Source: an uncultured Candidatus Poseidoniales archaeon
GTDB lineage: Archaea; Thermoplasmatota; Poseidoniia; Poseidoniales; Poseidoniaceae
DNA length: 64,000 nt
Direction of reading: 5' to 3'
Assembly (NCBI GenBank): GCA_905182125.1
Contig: CAJJAV010000027.1
Location: 24,607-88,606 of the forward strand
Shown here: positions 47,964 to 57,895 of the stretch, in pieces
How the letters are laid out: every line of letters begins with the position of its first letter
How positions within the stretch are numbered: the first letter of the stretch is position 1
Notes under the pieces: generated by a model
Told to the model about the DNA's origin: nothing
The model's database searches: none
What the model saw: the letters and a program-made list of their open reading frames with translations, nothing else
Program-made: the position numbers and the translations under genes

Positions 47964-50267
47964 TTGGATATGCGGGACCATCTTTCACCCGAAACGCCCC
48001 CCGACAAGCTCCGTCTTCGCCTTGGTAAGCCCAAGAAATCTGCAGCTGGAATCCCCGCCGCGTTGTCTTCAATGAAACATGGCATCAAAAAAATGGGACT
48101 TGTCAAAACTGTTCGCACATTGACCATGGTCAATCAAAAAGCGGGATTTGATTGCCCTGGTTGTGCGTGGCCAGACCCAGAGCACAGGACCTCCTTTGAA
48201 TTCTGCGAAAATGGAGCCAAGGCCGTTGCAGATGAAGCCATGAAAGCCAATGTGAATCCGAAATTTTTTGAGAAGTACGGCGTTGCAGAATTGTCTCAAA
48301 AAAGCGATCATTGGCTTAACAAACAAGGTCGAATTTCTCACCCAATGGTCCTCGAGCCCGGCGCCACTCACTACACTAAATGTACCTGGGATGAAGCATT
48401 CGAACGTATTTCCATCGCAATCAAAGAACTTGATACACCCGAAGAGGCTGTCTTCTACACCTCGGGAAGGACATCGAATGAAGCCGCTTTTCTCTATCAG
48501 GCCTTTGTCCGTGCACTTGGTACCAATAACATGCCAGATTGTTCCAACATGTGCCATGAATCAAGCGGTAAAGGCCTAGGTCCAACCATCGGTATTGGAA
48601 AGGGCACAGTTCGATTGGAGGATTTTAATCATGCAGATGTGATCCTTGTGATCGGGCAAAACCCTGGCACGAACCATCCGCGAATGCTCACTGCCCTGCG
48701 AGACGCTAAACACAACGGTTCGACAATCATCAACGTCAACCCACTTCCAGAAGCAGGTCTCGAACGGTTCAAACACCCTCAGGATTACATGAAATTAAAT
48801 TTCAAGACCACTCAACTCTCTGACCATCATCTGCAGGTAAAGATTGGAGGTGATGCTGCACTTGTCAAGGGGTTCATAAAAACTCATCTTGAGGTGGGTG
48901 GCATCGATGATGAATTCATCGAAGCTTCGACCGAGGGTTACCTCGAAATGTGCTCAGCTGCCATAGCAACACCATGGTCAGAGATCACACGCGATTCCGG
49001 TATTGACCAAGCAACCATTGTCGCCGTTGGTTCCTTGTTGGCTACATCCAAAGCCACCATAGCATGCTGGGCCATGGGTCTGACTCAACAACCAAATGGA
49101 GTTGCAGTGATCCAAGAACTTGTCAATTTGCTCCTCATGGGAGGGCATGTTGGCAGGCAAGGTGCAGGATTCTGCCCCGTCCGGGGGCATTCCAATGTCC
49201 AAGGAGACCGAACCGTAGGCATTTGGGAGGCCCCAAGTGATTCTTTCCTCGACCACATGGAGTCTGGCCTCGGATTCCCAATGCCACGTCACCATGGGTA
49301 CGATGTTGTCAATGCTATTCGCGCCATGATTGAGGGGAAGGTCGGTGTGTTCTTCTGCATGGGTGGTAATTTCCATTCTGCTACGCCGGACACCAACGCA
49401 ACTGCAGAAGGCATGACTCGCATACCTATGACCGTACAGGTTTCAACCAAACTCAACCGTTCTCACCTCATAACAGGAGAAACAGCATTCATCCTTCCAT
49501 GCCTTGGTCGCACCGAACTCGACGAACAATCCGCAGGCCCACAATTCGTGACCGTTGAGAATTCAATGGGCATCGTCCATCGTTCAAATGGTGGTTTAGC
49601 ACCTGCTTCACCACATTTGCTTAGTGAGCCGGATATTGTTGGTCGTCTGGCAATGGCCACACTTGGAAATAGTCCACTCGATTGGAAAACACTCGCCTCA
49701 AATTACGATCTTATACGCGACCTAATGCAAAACAGCCTCGCAGGGTTTGACAACTACAACGAACGAGTCCGGCAAGAGAATGGATTTGAGCTCCCGAATC
49801 CTCCCCGGGACACCAGAACATTCGCAACGCCGGATGGCAAAGCACACTTCACGGACCATCGGTTGCCTGATGTGTCGGTTCCAATGGACAAATATGTCAT
49901 GATGACACTCCGTTCACACGACCAGTATAACACGACAATTTACGATGTCCATGACCGGTACAGGGGCATTCATGGGAACCGAAGAGTTGTGCTCATGAAT
50001 GCGCAAGACATGGCTGCCCGTGGTTGGAAAAACCGACAAAAAGTCGACCTCACGAGTCACTTCAACGGGGTCGAACGTTCGTCTGCCGGATGGCAGTTGG
50101 TCGCATATGATATTCCAAAAGGGAACATTGCGACATATTTCCCGGAAGCGAACAGCCTTGTTCCTCTTGATTCTACCGCTGCTGTTTCCAATACACCTAC
50201 TTCGAAATGGATTGTCGTTTCAGTCAAGGGTAGCGGCGAAGTGCCATTGAGGGGCGAAGAGGAATGA
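47964..50267 (+). CDS. Molybdopterin oxidoreductase, FdhF/YdeP-like alpha subunit
   Basis: NQKAGFDCPGCAWPDPEHRTSFEFCENGAKAVADEA, FYTSGRTSNEAAFLYQAFVRALGTNNMPDCSNMCHESSG, GQNPGTNHPRML. Confidence 0.85.
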   Translation: MDMRDHLSPETPPDKLRLRLGKPKKSAAGIPAALSSMKHGIKKMGLVKTVRTLTMVNQKAGFDCPGCAWPDPEHRTSFEFCENGAKAVADEAMKANVNPKFFEKYGVAELSQKSDHWLNKQGRISHPMVLEPGATHYTKCTWDEAFERISIAIKELDTPEEAVFYTSGRTSNEAAFLYQAFVRALGTNNMPDCSNMCHESSGKGLGPTIGIGKGTVRLEDFNHADVILVIGQNPGTNHPRMLTALRDAKHNGSTIINVNPLPEAGLERFKHPQDYMKLNFKTTQLSDHHLQVKIGGDAALVKGFIKTHLEVGGIDDEFIEASTEGYLEMCSAAIATPWSEITRDSGIDQATIVAVGSLLATSKATIACWAMGLTQQPNGVAVIQELVNLLLMGGHVGRQGAGFCPVRGHSNVQGDRTVGIWEAPSDSFLDHMESGLGFPMPRHHGYDVVNAIRAMIEGKVGVFFCMGGNFHSATPDTNATAEGMTRIPMTVQVSTKLNRSHLITGETAFILPCLGRTELDEQSAGPQFVTVENSMGIVHRSNGGLAPASPHLLSEPDIVGRLAMATLGNSPLDWKTLASNYDLIRDLMQNSLAGFDNYNERVRQENGFELPNPPRDTRTFATPDGKAHFTDHRLPDVSVPMDKYVMMTLRSHDQYNTTIYDVHDRYRGIHGNRRVVLMNAQDMAARGWKNRQKVDLTSHFNGVERSSAGWQLVAYDIPKGNIATYFPEANSLVPLDSTAAVSNTPTSKWIVVSVKGSGEVPLRGEEE

Positions 50268-51505
50268 GTCAGATCGGTTACATCGAATTGGTCCGAACGA
50301 ACCACGCCTTTCGTCGGTTGTGGTCTGCATCGGTGATCTCAATGCTTGGTGAGTGGTTCAACACCATCGCCCTTTTCCTGATTATTTTTGAATACACGGA
50401 ATCGGAATTTTTCCTTGGCTTACTGTTTACCATGCGGATGATTTGTTTTGCCGCCTTCCAACCTTTTGGTGGACTTTTGGCAGACCGGATCAATCGAAAA
50501 CAAATTATGGTGTGGACGAATATCATCCAAGCAGGCCTGGCCCTTTGCTTTCTGTTCATCAAAGGACCAGAAGACATTGTTTGGATTTATATCCTGACCG
50601 GGATCATGATGGTCATGCACGGCTTGTATGTCACTGCAGAACGCGCTGCATTACCTAACATTGTACCACCTGAACATCTTGCAACAGCCAATGCCTTGGA
50701 TGCAGCAAGTTGGTCCACTGCGTTGTGCATCGGCGCAATGATGGGTGGTATCGTTGTCAACTACTACGGGACAGACGCAGCATTCATCATCGATGGGGCA
50801 ACATTTGCCTTCGGTGCATTCTTACTTCGAAGGGTAACGATTCCCCAGAAAATCGATGATGACATGAAAGGTCCTCTCTTTTCCACTGCGATCAGCAACA
50901 TACGCAAAGGTTGGGCTCGTATTTCAGGAGAAAAAAGATTGCAACGGATCGTCTTCGCGAAATCCTCATGGAACATTGCTGGCGGTGGACTGGCTGGTGT
51001 GTTCCTCGTCGTTGCCGGTTCGGATGTCGATGGTTTGACCATGGCGCTTGGGTTTGGTGTCTTTTTCTTTGCAAGAGGAGTTGGCACCGGTGTCGGCCCA
51101 ATCGCAGCGCGCACGTTTCTAAAAAATGAAGAGAAATGGCCAATGCTTGTTGGGGTTTTAGTGATGATTTCGGGCTTCTTTTACTTCCTCGTCGGTTGGA
51201 CTTTGGGTCAAAGCCTCTACCTCACCATGGCTTTGGTGATGTTGGCCCACGCTGCATCGGGAGCGAACTGGGTGCTATCGACCATTCTCACTCAAAAATG
51301 GGTTGAGGATGAGGTTAGGGGCAGGGTGTTCTCAATGGATATGCTCCTGATGTCATTGGCGTTTTCAGTTTCAAGTTTAGGAGCCGGTTACCTTTTGGAA
51401 AACAATTATTTCAGCCTTCAGAATGGATTTTTGATCTTTGCAGTTATCATGATTATTTCAGGTGCGTTCTTCACATTATGGCGGGCTGAAGAAGCACCCG
51501 TCTGA
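50264..51505 (+). CDS. MFS transporter (DHA3-like)
   Basis: NHAFRRLWSASVISMLGEWFNTIALFLIIF, GLLADRINRKQIMVWTNIIQAGLALCFLF; about 12 TM. Confidence 0.8.
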   Translation: MSQIGYIELVRTNHAFRRLWSASVISMLGEWFNTIALFLIIFEYTESEFFLGLLFTMRMICFAAFQPFGGLLADRINRKQIMVWTNIIQAGLALCFLFIKGPEDIVWIYILTGIMMVMHGLYVTAERAALPNIVPPEHLATANALDAASWSTALCIGAMMGGIVVNYYGTDAAFIIDGATFAFGAFLLRRVTIPQKIDDDMKGPLFSTAISNIRKGWARISGEKRLQRIVFAKSSWNIAGGGLAGVFLVVAGSDVDGLTMALGFGVFFFARGVGTGVGPIAARTFLKNEEKWPMLVGVLVMISGFFYFLVGWTLGQSLYLTMALVMLAHAASGANWVLSTILTQKWVEDEVRGRVFSMDMLLMSLAFSVSSLGAGYLLENNYFSLQNGFLIFAVIMIISGAFFTLWRAEEAPV

Positions 51506-51520
51506 TGTGCTACAATACGA

Positions 51521-52183
51521 ATGCTCAAGGATGGGGCGTGGTTTCGTGTGGTCATGGGGGATGATTACACCGCGCTTAGGACTCACCTCGCTGAAGGAAT
51601 CCCCTCCGTTATTCCTCAACATCCAGGCACCGATTCCTCGGTCGACCATGCGCCTAAAAGAAGGCAAATTTTGACACCTGATGAGAAAAAATTAGCATTA
51701 CGCAACGCATTAAGGTACTTTCCAACAAACCAACACTCGATCCTAGCGCCCGAATTTGCTGAGGAATTGAATTCCTTTGGCCGAATCATCATGTGGCGAT
51801 ACCGTCCAACTGAGTATGAAATGAGAGCCCACCCGATCGATGCATATCCGGCGAAGAGCAAACATGCTGCCTCGGTCATGTTGATGATTCAGAACAATCT
51901 GGACCCGGCTGTTGCACAATTCCCCCATGAATTGATCACCTACGGGGGAAATGGTTCGGTGTTCCAAAATTGGGCTCAGTACCGACTCACCATGCATTAC
52001 CTCTCCAAGATGGATGATGAACAAACGTTGGTCATGTATTCTGGCCACCCAATGGGGCTTTTTCCTTCCCACTCAAACGCCCCACGTGTGGTCGTGACAA
52101 ACGGGATGATGATCCCGAGTGAATCGACACCTGAGAATTATGAACGGCTCAACGCCTTGGGGTCACTCAATACGGCCAAATGA
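51521..52183 (+). CDS. hutU: Urocanate hydratase, N-terminal part (split gene)
   Basis: ILTPDEKKLALRNALRYFPTNQHSILAPEFAEELNSFGRIIMWRYRP, TYGGNGSVFQNWAQYRLTMHYL, LVMYSGHPMGLFPS. Confidence 0.85.
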   Translation: MLKDGAWFRVVMGDDYTALRTHLAEGIPSVIPQHPGTDSSVDHAPKRRQILTPDEKKLALRNALRYFPTNQHSILAPEFAEELNSFGRIIMWRYRPTEYEMRAHPIDAYPAKSKHAASVMLMIQNNLDPAVAQFPHELITYGGNGSVFQNWAQYRLTMHYLSKMDDEQTLVMYSGHPMGLFPSHSNAPRVVVTNGMMIPSESTPENYERLNALGSLNTAK

Positions 52184-53589
52184 CGGCTGGGTCCTATATG
52201 TATATTGGCCCTCAAGGTATTGTTCACGGCACAACGATCACCCTGCTGAATGCCGCACGGAATCACTTAGGCCTCTCAGGCGACGTTGGTCTTGGTGGTG
52301 TGACGTTCGTCACCTCTGGACTTGGCGGCATGTCTGGCGCTCAAGCCAAAGCTGCTGTAATTGCCGGAGCCTCATGTATTGTTGCAGAATCCAACGCTCA
52401 CGCAGCTCATAAACGCCATCAACAAGGCTGGCTGAGTGAGGTTACGGACAACATCGACGTGGCCATTGACAGGATGGTCTATTGTGCGAAGAACAAGACC
52501 GCAATTTCGATCGGATACATTGGAAACATCGTTGATTTATGGGAACGTTTGGTCGAGCGGGAGGTACGCGTCGATATGGGTTCTGATCAAACCAGCCTTC
52601 ACAACCCCTACCAAGGTGGATATTTCCCCGCAGGCTACGCATACGAAGATGCTGCCACGATGTTGTCAGATGAACCGGAACGCTTTGCGAGTGAAGTACG
52701 TTCAACACTGAAGCGTCACGCACATGCCATCAACAGAATGTCATCGAATGGGATGTATTTCTGGGATTATGGCAACGCCTTTTTGTTGGAAGCAAGCCGG
52801 GCTGGTGCTGATGTCCTCAAGGATGATGGTTCATTTCGTTACCCCAGCTATGTCGAAGATATCATGGGCCCGATGTGCTTTGATTACGGATTTGGACCAT
52901 ACCGTTGGGTCTGTGCCTCTGGCGACCCACAGGATCTCAAGATCACCGACCGGATTGCCATGGATGTTCTCATTGGAATGATGGATTCTGCTCCGGTGGA
53001 AATCCAGCAACAAATGAAGGATAACATTCGTTGGATCAAAGAAGCGGGTGAGAATCAAATGGTTGTTGGTTCCCAAGCACGTATCCTCTATGCAGACGAT
53101 GAAGGCCGTCGGAAAATCGCCTCAGCCATGAACAAAGCGATCAGGTCAGGAGAACTCTCCGGGCCAATTATACTGGGCCGCGATCATCATGATGTTTCGG
53201 GCACAGACAGCCCTTACCGGGAAACTGCGAACATCCGCGACGGATCGATATGGACTGCCGATATGGCGGTTCAGAACTTCGTAGGGGATTCGTTTCGTGG
53301 TGCGACATGGGTCAGCCTCCACAATGGCGGCGGAGTCGGCTGGGGACAAGTCATCAACGGTGGGTTTGGCATGCTCCTCGACGGCAGCGATGAATGTGAG
53401 CGACGTTTGCAATCCATGCTGCACTGGGATGTAAACAACGGCGTTGCTCGAAGAGCATGGGCTCGGAACTCTGGGGCCAACTTTGCTATCAAGAGGGCTA
53501 TGGAGGCAGAACCACGCTTGAGCGTAACGCTTCCATTCTCAGCAACCGATGAAACAATCAATTCCGCTTTCCCACGAGGTGAACAATGA
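52180..53589 (+). CDS. hutU: Urocanate hydratase, C-terminal part (split gene)
   Basis: MTAGSYMYIGPQGIVHGTTITLLNAARN, FVTSGLGGMSGAQAKAAVIAG, RDHHDVSGTDSPYRET, GGGVGWGQVINGGFG. Confidence 0.88.
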   Translation: MTAGSYMYIGPQGIVHGTTITLLNAARNHLGLSGDVGLGGVTFVTSGLGGMSGAQAKAAVIAGASCIVAESNAHAAHKRHQQGWLSEVTDNIDVAIDRMVYCAKNKTAISIGYIGNIVDLWERLVEREVRVDMGSDQTSLHNPYQGGYFPAGYAYEDAATMLSDEPERFASEVRSTLKRHAHAINRMSSNGMYFWDYGNAFLLEASRAGADVLKDDGSFRYPSYVEDIMGPMCFDYGFGPYRWVCASGDPQDLKITDRIAMDVLIGMMDSAPVEIQQQMKDNIRWIKEAGENQMVVGSQARILYADDEGRRKIASAMNKAIRSGELSGPIILGRDHHDVSGTDSPYRETANIRDGSIWTADMAVQNFVGDSFRGATWVSLHNGGGVGWGQVINGGFGMLLDGSDECERRLQSMLHWDVNNGVARRAWARNSGANFAIKRAMEAEPRLSVTLPFSATDETINSAFPRGEQ

Positions 53590-55139
53590 TGCGTCCAACA
53601 GTTTCTTTTGATGGTACAACCCTTACGCCTGCTGAAGTTGAACGGGTTGCCACAAATAACGCAGATGTTAAGATTTCAGAAGATGCGTGGCAGAAAGTGC
53701 ACGTTGCTCGGAATGTTGTCGACGGAATTCTCTCGAGAGGCGAGACCGTTTACGGCATCAATACGGGATTCGGGGCCTTGGTTCACCAACGAATATCTCC
53801 TGACGATTTGGCACAACTCCAAACCAACCTCGTACGCTCTCACGCAACGGGTTTGGGTGATGCAATGTCCCGATCCTCTGTTCGGGCAATGATGGCGGTC
53901 CGAATCAATTCTCTCGTCAAAGGTCACTCAGGTGTTCATCCGGATGTCCTTGAACAGTTGCTGAACTTCCTCAACAACGACATCATCCCTCATGTCCCGA
54001 GAATTGGCAGCCTCGGTGCCAGCGGCGATCTTGCGCCATTGTCCCACATGGCGCTCTCATTGCTCGGTGAAGGAATGGTGCTGGACGACCAGAATAATCC
54101 GATTCCAACCCAAGAAGCATTGGTTCAGCACGGCTTGATTGGCATCAAACTTCGGGCCAAAGATGGATTATCCCTCATCAATGGGACAAGTCAAATGCTG
54201 GCTTTCATGACTTTAGCTGAACGGCGCCTAAGCGCATTGCTGCCACTCGCTGATTTGATTTTGTGCACCTCAATGGAGGCACGTAAAGCGAGCGTCCAAC
54301 CATCGGATCAAAGGGTCCATGATGCTCGCCCCCACCCTGGACAAGGTTTGGTAGCACGACGGATACGGACAATGATGGAACATTCCCTCATCGTTGAATC
54401 TCATTCAGACTGTGAGCGCGTTCAGGATGCGTACTCCTTCCGATGTGCTCCGCAAGTGCACGGAGCCGTTCTCCAACGTTACAACGCCATGCTTGAGACA
54501 CTGGAGATTGAATTGAACAGTGCCACAGACAATCCTCTCATTTTCCCTGATCCGAAAAACCCTGGACCTCATGAAGTCATTTCTCAAGGAAATTTTCATG
54601 GCGAAGTAATTGCCTTAGCTGCGGATGCCATGTCCGCCGCTCTTTTTGAAATTGGTTCTATTTCTGAGCGTAGAATTGATCAGATGCTCGATCCAGCACG
54701 AAGTGAACTGCCACCGTTTCTGGCCCGAAATTCTGGACTTGAGTCCGGTTTGATGATCGTCCAGTACGTCGCAGGTGCCTCATTGGCTGAGTTACACGGT
54801 CATGCCACGCCACGCGCTGCATTTTCCACCACGACGTCGGCAGGGCAAGAAGATCACGTGAGTATGGGTGCTACGGCCGCATGGAATCTCCTTGAAGCAA
54901 CGCAACGCCTGTCTGAAGTGCTCGCCTGCGAACTCTTTGTTGCTTGCGAAGCGCTGGAGTTTGAATCCATCCCACCTGCTCCATATGTCCTCGCACTCAA
55001 GCAGCGCGTCCGTACCATTGCCAAACCGCTCGATGGCGACCGCAGTACCAGCAGAGAATTGATTGATATTGCGGTAGCACTCTCCGATGGTGCTTGGTTG
55101 GCTCGTATTGAAGCCGAACTCGGTCGAATTCCACGTTAA
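53586..55139 (+). CDS. hutH: Histidine ammonia-lyase
   Basis: YGINTGFGALVHQRI, GSLGASGDLAPLSHMALSLLGEG (MIO site), SGQEDHVSMGATAAW-like region. Confidence 0.93.
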   Translation: MMRPTVSFDGTTLTPAEVERVATNNADVKISEDAWQKVHVARNVVDGILSRGETVYGINTGFGALVHQRISPDDLAQLQTNLVRSHATGLGDAMSRSSVRAMMAVRINSLVKGHSGVHPDVLEQLLNFLNNDIIPHVPRIGSLGASGDLAPLSHMALSLLGEGMVLDDQNNPIPTQEALVQHGLIGIKLRAKDGLSLINGTSQMLAFMTLAERRLSALLPLADLILCTSMEARKASVQPSDQRVHDARPHPGQGLVARRIRTMMEHSLIVESHSDCERVQDAYSFRCAPQVHGAVLQRYNAMLETLEIELNSATDNPLIFPDPKNPGPHEVISQGNFHGEVIALAADAMSAALFEIGSISERRIDQMLDPARSELPPFLARNSGLESGLMIVQYVAGASLAELHGHATPRAAFSTTTSAGQEDHVSMGATAAWNLLEATQRLSEVLACELFVACEALEFESIPPAPYVLALKQRVRTIAKPLDGDRSTSRELIDIAVALSDGAWLARIEAELGRIPR

Positions 55140-55993
55140 TTTGTAAACATCAACGATTCAAGCTCGTCGAGTCCCGTAAGTTGCCTGATACGGAATTTTG
55201 AAGTTGTCAACTCACTCGCACTGAGATCAGACTTCATCGTGTCAATCCGCCGTTCTAATTCGACAGCCCGCCGGACTTTTTCTTCAACCTTTGAGTACAA
55301 TGCGTGGGCTTCACTGTCTTCAAAGTGGAGTGCTGGTTCTACTTCGGAAACATCGAGACCCATGCGACGCCATTGCAAGATTCTTTTTCTTAGGATCTGT
55401 TTGGTGAAACCGGTTTCTGGTAACCGGGTTAGCATGACGAGGTGTGGCAATCCTTCCTCGGTCGAACCTCGCTCCTCGAAGATTGGCTCTACCGTTGATT
55501 CTTCCACGACCGATTCCGACTCGAGCGATTCTGTTTTTGGACCAGATAGTTCCAGCAATGGTGCTTCCCTGTGCAGCCTTGCAACCCAAATGGAATTGAA
55601 AGCGAGGGGGTTGATTGGGAGCAACAAGGACCATTGGGTCCGATGAAGATCATCCCTTAAACCTCGAATAAAATTGAGCACTGTTGTTTCACCATGCAGT
55701 GTGACAAGCCATTCCAATCCTTCCAATATGATCAGCCCACGGTGATTGTTGACGCGTGCTAGAATCAATGAGTGAACCTGTGCTAAGTCAGGAGCGATGT
55801 GCCCTTGGCCGACTCGATCGGTGAGCCAATACGTTTCCACCTTTGTTATGTCCAGTTGATCAATCAGCCTTCGATGCGGTAATCTCGAGAAAAAGACAAC
55901 ATGATCGTCAGAGGACTGGACCGCACGGTCAATCCATTCGAGCATGGGTACTTTAGAATCAAGTTCACAACAATAAAGTTGACCTTTTTCCAT
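55136..55993 (-). CDS. DUF835-like domain protein
   Basis: HSLILARVNNHRGLIILEGLEWLVTLHGETTVLNFIRGLRDDLHRTQWSLLLPI. ORF opens at 56032. Confidence 0.6.
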   Translation of the reverse strand: MEKGQLYCCELDSKVPMLEWIDRAVQSSDDHVVFFSRLPHRRLIDQLDITKVETYWLTDRVGQGHIAPDLAQVHSLILARVNNHRGLIILEGLEWLVTLHGETTVLNFIRGLRDDLHRTQWSLLLPINPLAFNSIWVARLHREAPLLELSGPKTESLESESVVEESTVEPIFEERGSTEEGLPHLVMLTRLPETGFTKQILRKRILQWRRMGLDVSEVEPALHFEDSEAHALYSKVEEKVRRAVELERRIDTMKSDLSASELTTSKFRIRQLTGLDELESLMFTN

Positions 55994-56097
55994 GTTTTCA
56001 CCTCCATTGATACCCACATTCAACCGCTCCATTGGTACGGGTAGACGTGGAAAGACTATGAATCATTATATCCGTTGATGTTGTCGGTAGAATAGGT

Positions 56098-57891
56098 GTG
56101 CCAATGACTGAAGAGAAGACAGATGACGTTTCCACTGGTGAATGCGGTGCGTGTCGCGCCGTTATTCCGCTTGATTCTGACCAATGCCCTGAATGCAATA
56201 TCTCCTTCTCCGGCATATCTGAAGATGCCCTCGGGGAGTGCGGTTCCTGCCACGGTCTTGTCCCACTTGATTCCACCAAATGCACTCACTGCGGCACGGT
56301 CTTCATTGCAGATGACGTCGTTGATGTCCTACGGAATTGGCTAGCAACGACCGGAATTACAATCCCCATGCTGTTCCAGAAATTCGACACGGATGGTGAC
56401 GGGCAAATTGATTCAGCGGAATTGAAAACTGGTTTACTCAGTCTCAATCTGGCAGATCTCCCTCCTTCGCAGGTTGAACGTCTTATCGAAACCATCGATG
56501 CAGACGGCGACGGCCGGCTTGACCTGGGCGAACTCCATGCCACCATCACCGGTGAGGCTTTGCCTTCCGAAGATACTGCAACAAAGAATTCTGACGATAC
56601 ATCCGAAGAGGGCATTGACGAAACCAAATCCGAAGAAGAATCCATCGACGAAGAAGAAGAAGTTGAAGATTCAGCGGATGAGGTTGAATCGGAATCAGAA
56701 GAAAGTGACGCCGAAGATGAGGCAGAGGACGAAATCGAAGAGGAGTCGTCTGAATCCAAGGACGACGAAGACGATGCAACTGAAGAAGAACCTGAGGATG
56801 ATCCCGAAGAAGTAAATCTCAATGAACCCGAAGATGCCGAGGAAGCAACATCTCTCATCCGACGAATTGCGGATGCAATGGATGAACAAGGCTCATCACC
56901 AAACCGGTTCTTCAGCACCCTCGACAAGGACGCCGATGGAGGCGTAGATGTCTCTGAACTGACCAATGCTCTCTCTGAACTTTTGGGAAGTGAGGTTTCT
57001 TACGATGATGTTGAAGACTTCCTTTCGGAAGTTGACGGTGATGGTGACCGAAACATCGACATGATCGAATTCATCACCGCGCTCGAAACTCTTGATGATG
57101 CTGATGACTCAACCGATGTTGATGCCATGGTGAGCAAACCGTTCCCTACAAACCTGCAAAAGCAAATGATGGGGAAGCAATGGAATGATATTGTCTGGCC
57201 ATTGATTCACATGGGATTCGCACTTTTCATCGCTGTTTGGGTGCTCAATGCCTTTGGCGGCATCGGGCCGCTCGCCGTTGATGGGACTGGTGGTCCAGTC
57301 GAACTCGACATGAAAGGTCAATTATTGCATCCTGATGGATTGGTGAACGGAGACAGTTATTCCTGCAATCCAGAATACCAGGTTGGTGATTGTAAAAACT
57401 CACTTACACCGCTTGCTGGTGATTCCAGTTCCATGCCAGCCGGATTCTATTGGGATGGTATATTGTTCATGGTTTTGGGTGTGATTGGCCTCGCTGGCTC
57501 TCTCTTTGCCCACCTTGCCATCATGAGCTCATGGAGATCACGTGCCAAGGCAATGAAGGAAGTCGAGGATGACGCGACAGATGCGTCCTCCGAAGCTGAA
57601 GCAGATGAAGTCACATCTGAGTCAGAAGATGACGACTTGGAGGAAGAAATGGATGAGGCACTCGGTGATGATATCGATGAAGAGTCCCTGGATTCTGAAA
57701 TCGATGAAGATACTGAACAGGAAGCAGATGAATCAATTGATGTTGGATCGCACGTCGGCTTGACATTGGATGATGAAGAAGTCTATGGTACAATCATCGA
57801 ATTTGATGATGATGATGAAACGGTCACCATCGAAGAAGATAAATCTGGTGATATCATCACTGGCTACCAATCCGATATGTTCCTGGAGTGA
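56098..57891 (+). CDS. Membrane protein with zinc ribbons, EF-hands and acidic tracts
   Basis: CGACRAVIPLDSDQCPEC, CGSCHGLVPLDSTKCTHCG, FDTDGDGQIDSAEL, IDADGDGRLDLGEL, LDKDADGGVDVSEL, VDGDGDRNIDMIEF, two TM segments. Confidence 0.8.
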   Translation: MPMTEEKTDDVSTGECGACRAVIPLDSDQCPECNISFSGISEDALGECGSCHGLVPLDSTKCTHCGTVFIADDVVDVLRNWLATTGITIPMLFQKFDTDGDGQIDSAELKTGLLSLNLADLPPSQVERLIETIDADGDGRLDLGELHATITGEALPSEDTATKNSDDTSEEGIDETKSEEESIDEEEEVEDSADEVESESEESDAEDEAEDEIEEESSESKDDEDDATEEEPEDDPEEVNLNEPEDAEEATSLIRRIADAMDEQGSSPNRFFSTLDKDADGGVDVSELTNALSELLGSEVSYDDVEDFLSEVDGDGDRNIDMIEFITALETLDDADDSTDVDAMVSKPFPTNLQKQMMGKQWNDIVWPLIHMGFALFIAVWVLNAFGGIGPLAVDGTGGPVELDMKGQLLHPDGLVNGDSYSCNPEYQVGDCKNSLTPLAGDSSSMPAGFYWDGILFMVLGVIGLAGSLFAHLAIMSSWRSRAKAMKEVEDDATDASSEAEADEVTSESEDDDLEEEMDEALGDDIDEESLDSEIDEDTEQEADESIDVGSHVGLTLDDEEVYGTIIEFDDDDETVTIEEDKSGDIITGYQSDMFLE

Positions 57892-57895
57892 TCCA

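Noticed and set aside
56286-56966. 226-aa Ser-rich minus-strand ORF
   Set aside because: Shadow of the Glu/Asp-rich tracts of the EF-hand protein.
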